From: Persicirhabdus sediminis
GTDB taxonomy: Bacteria; Verrucomicrobiota; Verrucomicrobiia; Verrucomicrobiales; Akkermansiaceae
Reading direction: 5' to 3'
Assembly (NCBI RefSeq): GCF_016595495.1
Contig: NZ_JAENIM010000008.1
Coordinates: forward strand, 1 to 64,000
Length of the DNA stretch: 64,000 bases
Numbering within the stretch: position 1 is the stretch's first letter; each line of letters starts with the position of its first letter. Shown here one piece after another: positions 6,969 through 16,481 of the stretch. A program made the position numbers and the translations under genes. The notes under the pieces were generated by a model, which saw nothing but the letters and a program-made list of their open reading frames with translations, was not told where the DNA came from and did not search any database.

Positions 6969-7478
6969 ATGTCAGAAGAGAATCAGAGCAAGCCAGTGGT
7001 GGGAATTATTATGGGAAGTTCGTCGGATTGGCCGACAATGGAGCACGCAGCGAGAACGCTGAAGACGCTAGGCGTTCCTTATGAAACCAAGGTGGTGAGT
7101 GCTCACCGTATGCCAGACGAGCTCTATTCATATAACAAAACTGCGCGCGAGCGTGGGCTGAAATGCATCATCGGTGGTGCTGGCGGCGCGGCGCATTTGC
7201 CGGGCATGTCTGCAGCGATTACAGATCTGCCAGTGCTGGGTGTGCCAGTGGAAAGCAAGGCGCTCAAGGGCATGGATTCTCTATTGTCTATTGTGCAGAT
7301 GCCGGGTGGAATTCCTACCGCTACTTTTGCTATTGGTAAGCCGGGGGCAATCAATGCCGCACTTTTTGCTGCAGCGATGCTGGCTAACGAATGTCCAGAG
7401 CTGCTCGAGCGTCTGGTAGAATTCCGCGCAGCACAGACTAAAGTAGCGACTGATAGTGAGCTACCAACCCTCGACTAA
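6969..7478 (+). CDS. purE: N5-carboxyaminoimidazole ribonucleotide mutase
   Basis: PurE converts N5-CAIR to CAIR in de novo purine synthesis, in the cytoplasm as an octamer. The protein shows the family hallmarks [11 protein letters not shown] near the N-terminus, [21 protein letters not shown] and the [12 protein letters not shown] segment. I chose the ATG at 6969, giving 169 residues and a normal class I PurE N-terminus. An upstream in-frame ATG at 6930 would add 13 unconserved residues. The stop is 9 bases before the purK ATG, so the two are almost certainly one operon. Confidence 0.95.
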   Translation: MSEENQSKPVVGIIMGSSSDWPTMEHAARTLKTLGVPYETKVVSAHRMPDELYSYNKTARERGLKCIIGGAGGAAHLPGMSAAITDLPVLGVPVESKALKGMDSLLSIVQMPGGIPTATFAIGKPGAINAALFAAAMLANECPELLERLVEFRAAQTKVATDSELPTLD

Positions 7479-7487
7479 TTTTTGACT

Positions 7488-8645
7488 ATGTCAGCGACTA
7501 AGAGATTTCAGCCAGGAAGCACGATTGGCATCGTGGGTGGCGGCCAGCTGGGCATGATGCTGGCGGTGAAAGCCAAACAATACGGGTATAAGATTGTCGT
7601 CTGGACTGGCGGCAGTGAATCACCAGCGGCGAAGTTTGCCGATGCTACGGTGGACGGCGCGTACGACGATCCAGCTAGTTTGGCTGAATTTGTAGCGGCG
7701 GCAGATTTTGCCACGGTTGAGTTTGAAAACCTACCTGTGGAGATGTTGCGCCAGCTGGAACAAGAGATTCCTCTATCACCTAATTCTAACGCGATCTACA
7801 CCTGCCAACGGCGCGATTTAGAAAAAACATTCCTGCGCGAGAATAACATTCCGCGCGCGATGTTTGAGCTCGTGCACAATGCCGACGAACTCGCCAAAGC
7901 GGTGGAGCGTGTCGGAGCCCAAGGGGTGCTGAAAACGGCTTCATTTGGCTACGACGGCAAAGGCCAACAACGACTGCACGGCGGCGAAGACCTCGCTCAG
8001 GTGTGGCAAGATTTTGGCTCCGACTGCGCGGTATTCGAGCAGTGGGTGCAGTTTGAAAAAGAGCTATCTATCATGGTGGCGCGCGATGCTGAGGGAAATT
8101 GTGTTTTCTACGATCCAGCTGAAAACGTGCATCGTCACCACATTCTCGACCATTCTATCGTGCCCGCTAGAGCGAGCGATGAAGTGATGGAGAATGCTCG
8201 CCAGATCGCGCAAAAAATCGTCGAGGCTCTGGATTACCAGGGCATCATGGGGGTGGAATTTTTCCTCAAAGCCGACGGCCAGCTGGTGGTGAATGAAATG
8301 GCACCACGACCACACAACTCAGGCCACCACACCATGGATGCCTGTGAGACATCGCAGTTCGAGCAGCAGTTGCGTGCGGTTGCCGGCCTTTCGTTAGGCT
8401 CAACTCGACTTCTCAGCCCGGTGGTGATGTTAAATTTACTCAGCGATGTGTGGAAAAATTCTGGCGACCAGCCGGACTGGAATCCACTTTGGGACGACGG
8501 CTCAGCCACGCTGCACTTATACGGTAAAGCTTATGTGAAGGGGCGTCGTAAGCTCGGTCACGTCAACTTTTTAGCCAAAGATGGGCTGGCTGATCCGCTA
8601 GATAGAGCGAAAACGATTCAGCAAAAATGGTTCGCTGAAGTGTAG
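7488..8645 (+). CDS. purK: N5-carboxyaminoimidazole ribonucleotide synthase
   Basis: PurK is the ATP-grasp enzyme that carboxylates AIR with bicarbonate to make N5-CAIR, the substrate of PurE encoded just upstream. The 385-residue protein has the N-terminal GIVGGGQLGMM dinucleotide-like loop, the ATP-grasp body with GYDGKGQ around residue 160, and the C-terminal VVNEMAPRPHNSGHHT signature that binds metal and substrate. The ATG at 7488 is used in preference to a TTG two codons earlier. An intrinsic terminator follows at 8721. Confidence 0.95.
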   Translation: MSATKRFQPGSTIGIVGGGQLGMMLAVKAKQYGYKIVVWTGGSESPAAKFADATVDGAYDDPASLAEFVAAADFATVEFENLPVEMLRQLEQEIPLSPNSNAIYTCQRRDLEKTFLRENNIPRAMFELVHNADELAKAVERVGAQGVLKTASFGYDGKGQQRLHGGEDLAQVWQDFGSDCAVFEQWVQFEKELSIMVARDAEGNCVFYDPAENVHRHHILDHSIVPARASDEVMENARQIAQKIVEALDYQGIMGVEFFLKADGQLVVNEMAPRPHNSGHHTMDACETSQFEQQLRAVAGLSLGSTRLLSPVVMLNLLSDVWKNSGDQPDWNPLWDDGSATLHLYGKAYVKGRRKLGHVNFLAKDGLADPLDRAKTIQQKWFAEV

Positions 8646-8720
8646 TCTTATTAGATTTATCTAGCCGTTTTAATTTTCGGGTGAAATCGGCGCTAGATGT
8701 AAATAAAACACCTTATCAGT

Positions 8721-8758
8721 ACCGCTTGGTGGGTAACTCCGCCAAGCGGTGTTTTTTT
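8721..8758 (+). terminator. intrinsic terminator after purEK
   Basis: The inverted repeat ACCGCTTGG ... CCAAGCGGT, with a 12-base loop, is followed by GTTTTTTT. It lies about 75 bases after the purK stop on the same strand and closes the purine operon. Confidence 0.9.
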
Positions 8759-8980
8759 GTGCTGTTGCTTTACTGACAATATCAGCTGGAAATCAAAGTT
8801 GATTGTCATTGCAAAAGACAAATGATAACACATGTTTTAAGGAGTTGTTTAACATTTTGCAAAATGAAGAGCCTACTAGTGAGTGAGAAATATGTGATAA
8901 CAAAGCAGCCGAACAACCGCTTGGCTGCGGATTAGCCTGGGGGATTCTAGGAAACCAATTGATGAATAATTTTAGATAGC
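8759..8980. other. upstream region of the mrp operon
   Basis: About 220 bases of AT-rich sequence between the purEK terminator and mrpA. It should hold the mrp promoter. I see no box pair close enough to consensus to call and recognise no riboswitch, although a sodium- or pH-responsive leader would make sense here. Confidence 0.4.
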
Positions 8981-11731
8981 ATGATGTCGATAGCAACTTG
9001 GGTTTGGATTCCCTTTATACTCGCGTTAGTCACGCTGGTGGCGACACCTTTGATGAAGCGCATGCCGCAGGCATTCTCCTTGGCGCTCGCCGCGGTGATG
9101 TTAGTTCCGGGCATACTCTGTGTGCAACAGCTGGTGGCTGGAGAAAGCCAGCAATATTCGCTAGCCTGGTTTGAGGCCTTAGGCATTAACTTTGACCTGC
9201 GATCTCACCCGTTCTCCTTGTTTTTTGGCGCGTTGATCTTTTTGATTGGTGCCTCGGTGGTGGCCTACACTGGCTTCTACCTAACGCCGAAGAAGTTTGT
9301 GAACCGCTTCATGGTGGCGTTGTTAGTTTTTGCTGGTTCCATGGTGGGCTTGGTATTTTCCAACAACATCCTGCTGATGTTCCTGTTCTGGGAGCTCACT
9401 AGTGTGTCGTCCTACTTCATGATCGGCCACTATCACGAGCAGCTAGACTCACGAAAAAAGGCGCTGCAGGCATTGCTCGTAACGGGTACTGGCGGACTCG
9501 TCTTGCTAGCTGGATTTGCTTTGTTAGGAAGCATGGGCGGTAGCTACTTGCTCAGTGAGCTAGTAGAAAAACGCGAGTTATTGGTCAACCACGAGCTCTA
9601 CACGGCGATGGTGATCTGTATCTTCATCGGCGCATTTACCAAATCTGCACAATTTCCATTCCACTTCTGGCTGCCAAATGCGATGGCTGGCCCAGCACCA
9701 GCAAGTGCGTTTTTGCACTCTGCAACGATGGTGAAAGCGGGTCTTTTCCTGCTAGCTGTGATGAGCCCAATCATTGGTGGCACCGCACTGTGGAACCAAA
9801 CGCTGATGGTGATAGGCGGCATCACTTTGATTATTTCCTGCCTCAGCGGGCTGGTGCAGACGGATGTGAAAAAGCTGTTGGCTTATTCAACCACGGCGGC
9901 ACTTGGTTTCCTAACGATGCTGTTGGGCATCGGTACGGAAGAAGCCTTTGTGGCTTTTGTTCTCTTTCTAGCAGCGCACGCATTCTACAAGGCGCCATTG
10001 TTTATGATCGCGGGTAGCATCGAGCATCACGCGCATTCACGCGACATTCGCACGATCTCAGGTCTATGCAAAGCGATGCCGGGCACCAGCATCGCCGCTG
10101 GCATGGCATTGCTCTCAGTAGCTGGTATTCCGCCAATGGCTGGATTCATCGGCAAAGAATACGCCTACAAAGCGACCAGCTTCTATCCATCTAGCGATAT
10201 CAATTTACTAACTATCGTTGCGGTATTTGGCGCAGCCGTGATGATCGCTCTATCAGCGCTGGCCGTTGTTGGGCCGCTGTGGAGAAAGAGTGAAAAACCA
10301 GAACATCGCCACGAAACCACCGTGCAGTGGGGGGCGCCACTTTTCCTTACCATGATAGGTTTGGCTGTTGGTCTCGCACCAATCTGGTTTGCTTCTACTT
10401 TCCAATCCATGGCCGCGTCGCTATGGAATGACGACGTCAACATGGCCATCAAGCTGTGGGCTGGCGTGAATTTGCCGCTGGTACTCAGTATCATCACCGT
10501 GGCTACCGGCGTGATTATTTACCTCTACATCGGCAGGTTCCGTCCAGCTGGTGAGAAGATCTACGCTGGCTTTGCCAAATGGGGGCCAGAGCGCGCTTAC
10601 GACGCCTCGCTAGCTGGCATGTTAGCCTTTGCCAAATGGCAGACCAATGCCATCCAGCACGGTAGACTGCGTGGCTACATCGCCGCTACTTTTGCTTCCG
10701 CCACCGCGCTGATCGCCTACAAACTTTGGTTCTCATGGTCGTGGCAAGACTATCAGGTGAGCTTTGATAACCCAGCCGCTGAGCTAGCTGTCGCCATCAT
10801 TGGTGTGATCATGCTTTTGGCAGCGCTGTTTGCGCTGAAGGCCAGATCGCGACTAAAAGCGATTGTAGGCATGAGCATTGTTGGCCTAGGCATCGCCTTG
10901 TTATTTGCTGTATTCAGTGCACCGGATTTGGCGATTACCCAGATCTTGGTAGAAACATTGGTAGCTATCTTGTTAGCCTTCGTTTTGCCACTGCTTCCAG
11001 AAATGCGCCGCTACGCATCCAAAGCGGTCAAGCGCACGGATTTGGCCATCTCACTGTCAGCTGGTTTGGTCATGGCAATTATCGTTCTGAAATCAACCAG
11101 CGTGAATTTGCATGTTCCTATCTCCGACTTCATGGGAGAGCAGAGTTACCTAATGGCACACGGTAAAAACGTGGTGAACGTCATCCTGGTAGACTTCCGG
11201 GCGATGGATACCTTCGGTGAAGTTACCGTTCTAGCGATTGCTTCTATCGGTGTGTTAGCGCTGTTGCGCACGACTGCTAAAGAAGCTGGCTGTGGCCATA
11301 AAACGTCGATCATTCTGCGTGTGGTAGGTAAGTTCCTCCTGCCAATCCTCATGGTGCTCGCACTCATCGTTTTCTACCGTGGTCACAACGAGCCTGGTGG
11401 TGGATTCATCGGCGCCTTGCTAGGTTGCTGTGGATTTGGCCTGATCTTGCTCAACAGCAGCGATTCTGGCCTAGTAGCCAAAACGCAAAGGCTCTCCAAG
11501 CTACTCTTGGGTGTGGGACTATTCCTGTCCGCCCTCGCTGGAGTTGTTGGTAGCCTTGCAGGTACAGATTTCTTCACTGGCCTGTGGATCGCCCCGAATT
11601 TGCCGCTCATTGGTGAGCTGCACTTAGGCACGCCATTGCTCTTTGATGTTGGCGTCTTTTTAACTGTCATCGGCTTCACCTGTACGGTGTTAGCTTCATT
11701 TTCAAATCAACCACTAGAGAAGGAGTACTAA
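8981..11731 (+). CDS. mrpA: Mrp Na+/H+ antiporter subunit A fused to B
   Basis: A 916-residue multi-span protein. Residues about 1-660 are MrpA, related to complex I subunit NuoL, with LFWELTSVSSYFMIGHYH near 140 and HSATMVKAG near 250 in the proton-channel core. The C-terminal 140 residues (from about 780) match MrpB: a YRGHNEPGGGFIGALL loop near residue 800, then four spans. The A-B fusion is the arrangement of group 2 Mrp systems (also called Pha or Mnh), which encode six polypeptides rather than seven. Mrp exports Na+ in exchange for protons at the cytoplasmic membrane. The next five genes supply the other subunits. Confidence 0.95.
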   Translation: MMSIATWVWIPFILALVTLVATPLMKRMPQAFSLALAAVMLVPGILCVQQLVAGESQQYSLAWFEALGINFDLRSHPFSLFFGALIFLIGASVVAYTGFYLTPKKFVNRFMVALLVFAGSMVGLVFSNNILLMFLFWELTSVSSYFMIGHYHEQLDSRKKALQALLVTGTGGLVLLAGFALLGSMGGSYLLSELVEKRELLVNHELYTAMVICIFIGAFTKSAQFPFHFWLPNAMAGPAPASAFLHSATMVKAGLFLLAVMSPIIGGTALWNQTLMVIGGITLIISCLSGLVQTDVKKLLAYSTTAALGFLTMLLGIGTEEAFVAFVLFLAAHAFYKAPLFMIAGSIEHHAHSRDIRTISGLCKAMPGTSIAAGMALLSVAGIPPMAGFIGKEYAYKATSFYPSSDINLLTIVAVFGAAVMIALSALAVVGPLWRKSEKPEHRHETTVQWGAPLFLTMIGLAVGLAPIWFASTFQSMAASLWNDDVNMAIKLWAGVNLPLVLSIITVATGVIIYLYIGRFRPAGEKIYAGFAKWGPERAYDASLAGMLAFAKWQTNAIQHGRLRGYIAATFASATALIAYKLWFSWSWQDYQVSFDNPAAELAVAIIGVIMLLAALFALKARSRLKAIVGMSIVGLGIALLFAVFSAPDLAITQILVETLVAILLAFVLPLLPEMRRYASKAVKRTDLAISLSAGLVMAIIVLKSTSVNLHVPISDFMGEQSYLMAHGKNVVNVILVDFRAMDTFGEVTVLAIASIGVLALLRTTAKEAGCGHKTSIILRVVGKFLLPILMVLALIVFYRGHNEPGGGFIGALLGCCGFGLILLNSSDSGLVAKTQRLSKLLLGVGLFLSALAGVVGSLAGTDFFTGLWIAPNLPLIGELHLGTPLLFDVGVFLTVIGFTCTVLASFSNQPLEKEY

Positions 11732-11734
11732 AAT

Positions 11735-12076
11735 ATGGATGTTATATTAGCTATTGTGATTGGCGGCTTATTTGCGGCCTCAGTCTATTCACTTCTTCAG
11801 CGGAGCCTATTCCGCATGGTGATTGGCGTGGTCTTGTTAAGTCAAACCGCTAACCTGATTGTCTTCACCGCTGGGGGACTAACACGTGGCAAAGCAGCAT
11901 TCATTGCTGACGACGCTACTCAGCTGGCTGAAGCCGCTGCCGACCCGCTCCCTCAGGCGCTGGTGCTTACCGCCATTGTTATTGGCCTCGGCGTGACTTC
12001 ATTCCTGCTAGCCCTACTGCTCAAAGGTGTGCGCAAAGCACAAATCGATGACCTCGATAAACTTAATCCACTCTAA
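11735..12076 (+). CDS. mrpC: Mrp antiporter subunit C
   Basis: A 113-residue protein with three hydrophobic spans, homologous to complex I subunit NuoK and of the usual MrpC length. The RMVIGVVLLSQTANLIVFT segment in the second span is typical. AGGAG lies ten bases before the ATG, and the gene begins 3 bases after the mrpA stop, so translation is probably coupled. Confidence 0.95.
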   Translation: MDVILAIVIGGLFAASVYSLLQRSLFRMVIGVVLLSQTANLIVFTAGGLTRGKAAFIADDATQLAEAAADPLPQALVLTAIVIGLGVTSFLLALLLKGVRKAQIDDLDKLNPL

Positions 12077-12096
12077 TTTCTAATTTTTCATACTCG

Positions 12097-13590
12097 ATGA
12101 ATCCTACATTGCTTATCATAGCTTGTATTCTACTGCCATTTGCTGGATCCGTTTTGGCTCTGCTCGGTGGTAAGTCGCTGCGCTTCCAACAGGCAGTTGG
12201 CATACTCGCTTTCTCACTCGCGCTCGCCGCGTCATGTGCTTTGTTGAAATTTACAGCTACTGGCGAGATCGCCACCGTAGTTGTAGGTGGCTGGAAAGCT
12301 CCATACGGCATCACTCTAGCAGCTGATATTCTCAGCGCCATGATGCTGGTGGTCTGTAACCTAGTAGCTCTGGGAGTAGCTATCTACTCACTCAAGGGGC
12401 TGAGCGTAGAACGCCAGACGACTTTCTTCTGGCCACTCTTACTAATCTTGATGTTTGGTGTTAGTGGTTCATTTGTGACGACTGACTTGTTCAACCTCTT
12501 TGTTTGGTTTGAGGTCATGCTCTTGTCATCATTTGTTCTCATGTCATCACGAGCTGGCAAAAGCCAGTCCGCTGGAGCGATCAAATACGTGGTGCTCAAC
12601 CTCATCGCATCCACCTTCTTCCTCTGTGGCGCTGGCCTGCTCTACGGAAAAGTGGGCACGCTAAACATGGCTGACCTCGCCGTGAAGTTAGGTGAAAATG
12701 ACTCCATGCTGGTGCAGAGTTCTGCTGCCATGTTGTTCATTGCCTACGCGATCAAATCAGCCGTTTTCCCATTCTTCTTCTGGCTGCCAGCATCATACCA
12801 TACGGCTCCAATCCCAGTTTCCGCTTTGTTTGCGGGCTTGCTCACGAAGGTTGGTGTCTACGCATTCATGCGTACCGGGACCTTGTTTGTCTTCACTGGT
12901 GATAGTAATATGGAGCGCATCCTCATGGTGGCGGCTATCCTAACGATGGTCACTGGCGTGCTCGGTGCTGCGAGTCAGTTTGCCATGCGCAAGGTGCTTT
13001 CATTCCATATTATCAGTCAGGTTGGATATATGATGTTGGGCTTGGCTCTCAATTCCACACTGGCCATTGCCGGCGCTATTTTCTACATTTTCCACCACAT
13101 CATCGTGAAGTCTAACTTGTTCCTTATCACTGGGGCTGTTGAACACAGCATCGGTACCAGTGACCTGTCCAAAACTGGTGGCCTCTACAAGAAGCTTCCT
13201 TGGTTGGCGATGTTATTCCTCATTCCTGCACTTTCTCTAGCGGGCATTCCGCCGCTGTCAGGGTTCTGGGCAAAGTTTGTTGTTCTCAAAGCGAGCTTAG
13301 ATTCAGGTGAGTGGATTGCCGCCGTCGCTGTACTAGCGGTTGGCCTACTAACATTATTCTCCATGACCAAGATCTGGAACGAAGTATTCTGGAAAAAGGT
13401 GCCTGAAGGCGAAGAACGCGAGCTGAAGAAGATTCCAGCTACGATGTTAGCACCTATCGTCGCTCTTGCTATTTGCACAGTAGTGATTGGTCTCTTTGGT
13501 AATGATTTATTTAAGCTCTCTGAGCAAGCATCAGAGCAGCTGCTTAACCCGCAACCGTACATCGAAGCTGTACTTAACCCGAACTCATAA
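12097..13590 (+). CDS. mrpD: Mrp antiporter subunit D
   Basis: A 497-residue, roughly 14-span protein related to NuoM/NuoN and of the normal MrpD length. It contains the proton-antiporter core with FVWFEVMLLSSFVLMSSRA near residue 135, a LPASYHTAPIPVSA loop near 235 and a lysine in LLTKVGVYA. It partners MrpA as one of the two large ion-moving subunits. It lies 20 bases downstream of mrpC and 5 bases upstream of mrpE. Confidence 0.95.
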   Translation: MNPTLLIIACILLPFAGSVLALLGGKSLRFQQAVGILAFSLALAASCALLKFTATGEIATVVVGGWKAPYGITLAADILSAMMLVVCNLVALGVAIYSLKGLSVERQTTFFWPLLLILMFGVSGSFVTTDLFNLFVWFEVMLLSSFVLMSSRAGKSQSAGAIKYVVLNLIASTFFLCGAGLLYGKVGTLNMADLAVKLGENDSMLVQSSAAMLFIAYAIKSAVFPFFFWLPASYHTAPIPVSALFAGLLTKVGVYAFMRTGTLFVFTGDSNMERILMVAAILTMVTGVLGAASQFAMRKVLSFHIISQVGYMMLGLALNSTLAIAGAIFYIFHHIIVKSNLFLITGAVEHSIGTSDLSKTGGLYKKLPWLAMLFLIPALSLAGIPPLSGFWAKFVVLKASLDSGEWIAAVAVLAVGLLTLFSMTKIWNEVFWKKVPEGEERELKKIPATMLAPIVALAICTVVIGLFGNDLFKLSEQASEQLLNPQPYIEAVLNPNS

Positions 13591-13595
13591 GCAAC

Positions 13596-13934
13596 ATGTC
13601 TATGATTACAAAACCAATTTCAGTGGCGCGATTTGCAGTTCTTTATCTCAAAGAAATCCTCATCGGCTGCTTGCGAATTGCTCGTCTCAGCCTCGCTCCT
13701 AAAGTCCACTTTTTGCGCAGCATTGAGTACATCGATATCCAGCTGGAAAATGATGTTCAGCGTCTCGCGTTAGGTAACCTCATTAGCATGACTCCTGGTA
13801 CTCTAACCATGGATTACTCTGATGACGGTCAGCAGGTGATTGTGCACATGATGTACGCTGATGAAGAAATTCGTCAGGAGACCATCGACACTATCGTTAA
13901 GGAGTTTCAACCCGTAGTTAAAATTTTATTCTAA
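13596..13934 (+). CDS. mrpE: Mrp antiporter subunit E
   Basis: A 112-residue protein with one N-terminal hydrophobic region and a C-terminal soluble domain. It is shorter than many MrpE proteins (about 150-170 residues), because the second N-terminal span is reduced. The MTPGTLTMDYSDDGQ segment near residue 65 is the MrpE signature. Its last base overlaps the mrpF start codon. Confidence 0.9.
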   Translation: MSMITKPISVARFAVLYLKEILIGCLRIARLSLAPKVHFLRSIEYIDIQLENDVQRLALGNLISMTPGTLTMDYSDDGQQVIVHMMYADEEIRQETIDTIVKEFQPVVKILF

Positions 13935-14227
13935 TGGATACGATAATATTGATTTCGTTGATGATATTGCTCATAGGCATGAGTTGTTTATTCGTCTGTC
14001 TTCTTAAAGGTAAGAACATGGCCAATGCGGTCATCGTACTGGACGTCGCAACTATCTTGGCGCTGGGTATTTTCTCCGGTCTAGCCATCATTGATAATGA
14101 ACCTAGATATGTGGATGTTGGCTTAGTGCTCGCGCTGGTCGGCTTCCTAACCACCGTTGCCTTGAGCCGATTGGTTAAAACCAAAAAGCAGGCTGAGACA
14201 GATAAACTTAACCAAGAAATCCTATGA
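13934..14227 (+). CDS. mrpF: Mrp antiporter subunit F
   Basis: A 97-residue, three-span protein with the MrpF pattern GKNMANAVIVLDVATILALG. The ATG overlaps the mrpE stop (TAATG) and the last four bases overlap the mrpG start (ATGA), so mrpE-F-G are translationally coupled. Confidence 0.92.
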   Translation: MDTIILISLMILLIGMSCLFVCLLKGKNMANAVIVLDVATILALGIFSGLAIIDNEPRYVDVGLVLALVGFLTTVALSRLVKTKKQAETDKLNQEIL

Positions 14228-14496
14228 TCGCAGCAATACTATTTCTTCTCGGCGCATTGATGATGTGCATCGCCACTATAGGTATGCTAAGGCTTCCTGA
14301 CCCATTGAGCCGCATGCATGCGGGGACAAAGGCCGCCTCATTAGGTATTTTGTTGGTTTGTTCGTCACTAGCTGTTCACTTTGCCAGTTGGGAGATTGCG
14401 CTGCGCGCGATCTTCATTGTGCTCTTAGTTTTCATGACCGTTCCTGTTGGCGCCCATATGGTGGCCCGCAAGCTCATTGAGGACGACTCAGAGTAA
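14224..14496 (+). CDS. mrpG: Mrp antiporter subunit G
   Basis: A 90-residue, three-span protein carrying the MrpG signature MLRLPDPLSRMHAGTKAAS near residue 22. It completes the set A(B)-C-D-E-F-G. A hairpin and T-run follow 36 bases after the stop. Confidence 0.93.
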   Translation: MIAAILFLLGALMMCIATIGMLRLPDPLSRMHAGTKAASLGILLVCSSLAVHFASWEIALRAIFIVLLVFMTVPVGAHMVARKLIEDDSE

Positions 14497-14532
14497 TCTC
14501 TAGCCAGCTAGAAAATTATTTCAGACCCTCTA

Positions 14533-14562
14533 ACGCCTCGGCATTTCGCCGGGGTGTTTTTG
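14533..14562 (+). terminator. intrinsic terminator of the mrp operon
   Basis: CCTCGGC and GCCGGGG pair with one mismatch around ATTTC, followed by TGTTTTTGTTT, just after mrpG. Confidence 0.75.
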
Positions 14563-14658
14563 TTTCTAATAGGAGACGTTTGTATAGAAATCTGGGTCAC
14601 TTTGATTGAATGCTTGGTTGTCTATCACCGTCATATTGGCAGATCATTAATCACCGAT

Positions 14659-15210
14659 ATGAAAAGAAGAAATCCATTGATGTTGGCCCCCCTGTTCAGT
14701 TTGTTATTTATTATATGCGGTGGTGTGGCTGGTGCTCAGTCTCATCATCATAAACCATCATCTAAGGTGACGGTTGTGCCTCATGGGTCGATTCATATTT
14801 CGATCGGTGGCATTAGCTATTGGATATCTAATGACAAGTTTTACAGATACGACGATAGACGAGGTTATCACACCGTGGGCCGCCCAGGCGGTTACAGATC
14901 TAACCAAAAGGCATCACTGCCGCGTGGCGCTAGAGAAATTACCCATAATGGTGAGCGCTACTGGAGCTACCGTGGCCAGTACTACAAGCATAACCCAAGA
15001 AGAGGTTATGAGATTGTAACCTTGCCTCCAAAGAAATCATCCAAGTGGGGATTCAAAAGTAAAAAGCCGGCAAAAGTTCACTACATGAAATCTCTACCAA
15101 GAGGCTCAAAGACAGTGGTTGTGCGCGGTAAAAAGTATTGGACCCATGGAGGCAGATACTATCAGCACGCTTCAAAACATGGTTATTACGAAGTTGCTAG
15201 ACCAAGATAA
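14659..15210 (+). CDS. secreted repeat protein, DUF6515-like
   Basis: A 183-residue protein starting at the ATG at 14659, which gives a clean signal peptide (MKRRNPLMLAPLFSLLF, cleaved after GGVAGAQS). The mature part holds three related units near residues 45-75, 85-120 and 145-180. Each reads roughly G..I...G..YW...G.YY...... GY..V..P (for example REITHNGERYW and SKTVVVRGKKYW). This matches the DUF6515 type of short Tyr/Gly-rich envelope repeat. The protein is very basic (many Arg, Lys and His). It should sit in the periplasm or envelope. Function unknown. Confidence 0.7.
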   Translation: MKRRNPLMLAPLFSLLFIICGGVAGAQSHHHKPSSKVTVVPHGSIHISIGGISYWISNDKFYRYDDRRGYHTVGRPGGYRSNQKASLPRGAREITHNGERYWSYRGQYYKHNPRRGYEIVTLPPKKSSKWGFKSKKPAKVHYMKSLPRGSKTVVVRGKKYWTHGGRYYQHASKHGYYEVARPR

Positions 15211-15218
15211 TTAGACAT

Positions 15219-15295
15219 TGGTCGGGCTGACAGGATTCGAACCTGCGACCTCTTCACCCCCAGTGAAACGCGCTACCAAGCTGCGCTACAGCCCG
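15219..15295 (-). tRNA. tRNA-Pro (GGG)
   Basis: On the minus strand a 77-nt cloverleaf runs from CGGGCTG to CAGCCCG-A-CCA. The D arm reads AGCGCAGCTTGGTAGCGC. The anticodon loop is CTGGGGG with anticodon GGG, and the T arm contains GGTTCGAATCC. The 3' CCA is encoded. The discriminator base A and C1 are normal for bacterial tRNA-Pro. Confidence 0.95.
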
Positions 15296-15393
15296 CAAAA
15301 CATTTATGCCTTACAGCCAAGATGGCTGTAAGGCAAAATGAAGCGCATCAGTTCACAGTTGGCAAGAGCATTATTTCATGGCATGGCTTTTTC

Positions 15394-16431
15394 ATGAACT
15401 CAACGAAGATTGCTGTTATTGGTGCTAGTGGATACACAGGGTTAGAGCTTTTGCGTTTGTTGCTCATGCACCCACAAGCTGAGCTAGTATGCGTTACATC
15501 GCGCGCAAATGCTGGTAAGTCATTGAAACAGCTATTCCCACGCTTCACGGGAGCCCCGGGAGCCGACCTCGAGTTTATTGCTCCTGACGCTGATGTCATT
15601 GCCGCTAGTGGTGCTGAAGTTGCTTTTCTAGCTCTTCCTCACGGCGTAGCTGCTGAGTACGCCACCTCATTGTTGGAACGTGGTCTGCGCGTGATTGACC
15701 TGAGCGCTGACTTCCGTCTGGATGATCCAGCTGTGTACGAAGAATTTTATGGTGCGCCACATCCAGCTGTCGATTTGTTAAAAGAGGCGGTTTACGGCTT
15801 GCCGGAAATCCGTTCTGAAGAAATTTCCAAAGCGCGTCTGATAGCCTCACCTGGTTGTTATCCAACAAGCATCATTCTGCCGCTGTTACCATTGCTGCGC
15901 AAAGGGCTCATTGACCCACAAAGCATTGTTACCTGTTCAATGAGCGGCGTCAGTGGCGCTGGCCGCAAAGAGGCCATCCCATTGCTTTTCTGTGAGTGTA
16001 ACGAGAGCGTTAGAGCTTATAGCGTGCCCAAGCACCGTCACCTCTCAGAGATCGAGCAAGAGCTATCCATTGCTGCTGGAGAAAAAGTAGTGATGTCATT
16101 CACTCCACACCTCGTGCCTACTAACGCAGGGATTTGTTCGACGACTAGCGCCAAGCTTGTTGGAGATCTTGCCGAAGTAGGCAAAGCGCTGGAAGAAGCC
16201 TATAACGATGCCGCCTACGTGCGTCTGCTAGGAAAAGGGGGCTGTGCGGATACCAAGAATGTGACTCGTACTAACTTTGTCGATATCGGCTGGGATTACG
16301 ACGAGCGCACAGGACGCATCCTGCTGCTCAGCGCAGAAGATAACCTAGGCAAAGGGGCTGCAGGCCAAGCAATTCAGAGCTTTAACATTATGTCAGGCTT
16401 TTCAGAAACTAGCGGATTGCTAAATTTCTAG
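15394..16431 (+). CDS. argC: N-acetyl-gamma-glutamyl-phosphate reductase
   Basis: ArgC reduces N-acetylglutamyl phosphate to the semialdehyde with NADPH in arginine synthesis. The ATG at 15394 gives 345 residues, the family length, and places VIGASGYTGLELLR at residues 6-20 as the NADPH loop. The catalytic cysteine lies in ASPGCYPTS near residue 154, and a conserved histidine is in PKHRHLSEIEQ. The frame extends upstream to 15322, but that segment overlaps the tRNA promoter region and has no ArgC similarity. argJ follows 50 bases later. Confidence 0.95.
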   Translation: MNSTKIAVIGASGYTGLELLRLLLMHPQAELVCVTSRANAGKSLKQLFPRFTGAPGADLEFIAPDADVIAASGAEVAFLALPHGVAAEYATSLLERGLRVIDLSADFRLDDPAVYEEFYGAPHPAVDLLKEAVYGLPEIRSEEISKARLIASPGCYPTSIILPLLPLLRKGLIDPQSIVTCSMSGVSGAGRKEAIPLLFCECNESVRAYSVPKHRHLSEIEQELSIAAGEKVVMSFTPHLVPTNAGICSTTSAKLVGDLAEVGKALEEAYNDAAYVRLLGKGGCADTKNVTRTNFVDIGWDYDERTGRILLLSAEDNLGKGAAGQAIQSFNIMSGFSETSGLLNF

Positions 16432-16481
16432 GTTTGCGGCATGTTGCTAACCTGTTTTTGATCAATTGTTTGCTTTGGGTT

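Noticed and set aside
7482-7487. TTG start for purK
   Set aside because: The ATG two codons later gives the conserved N-terminal length and a better start codon.
8759-8980. Riboswitch upstream of the mrp operon
   Set aside because: A leader is plausible biologically, but I could not recognise a conserved riboswitch core.
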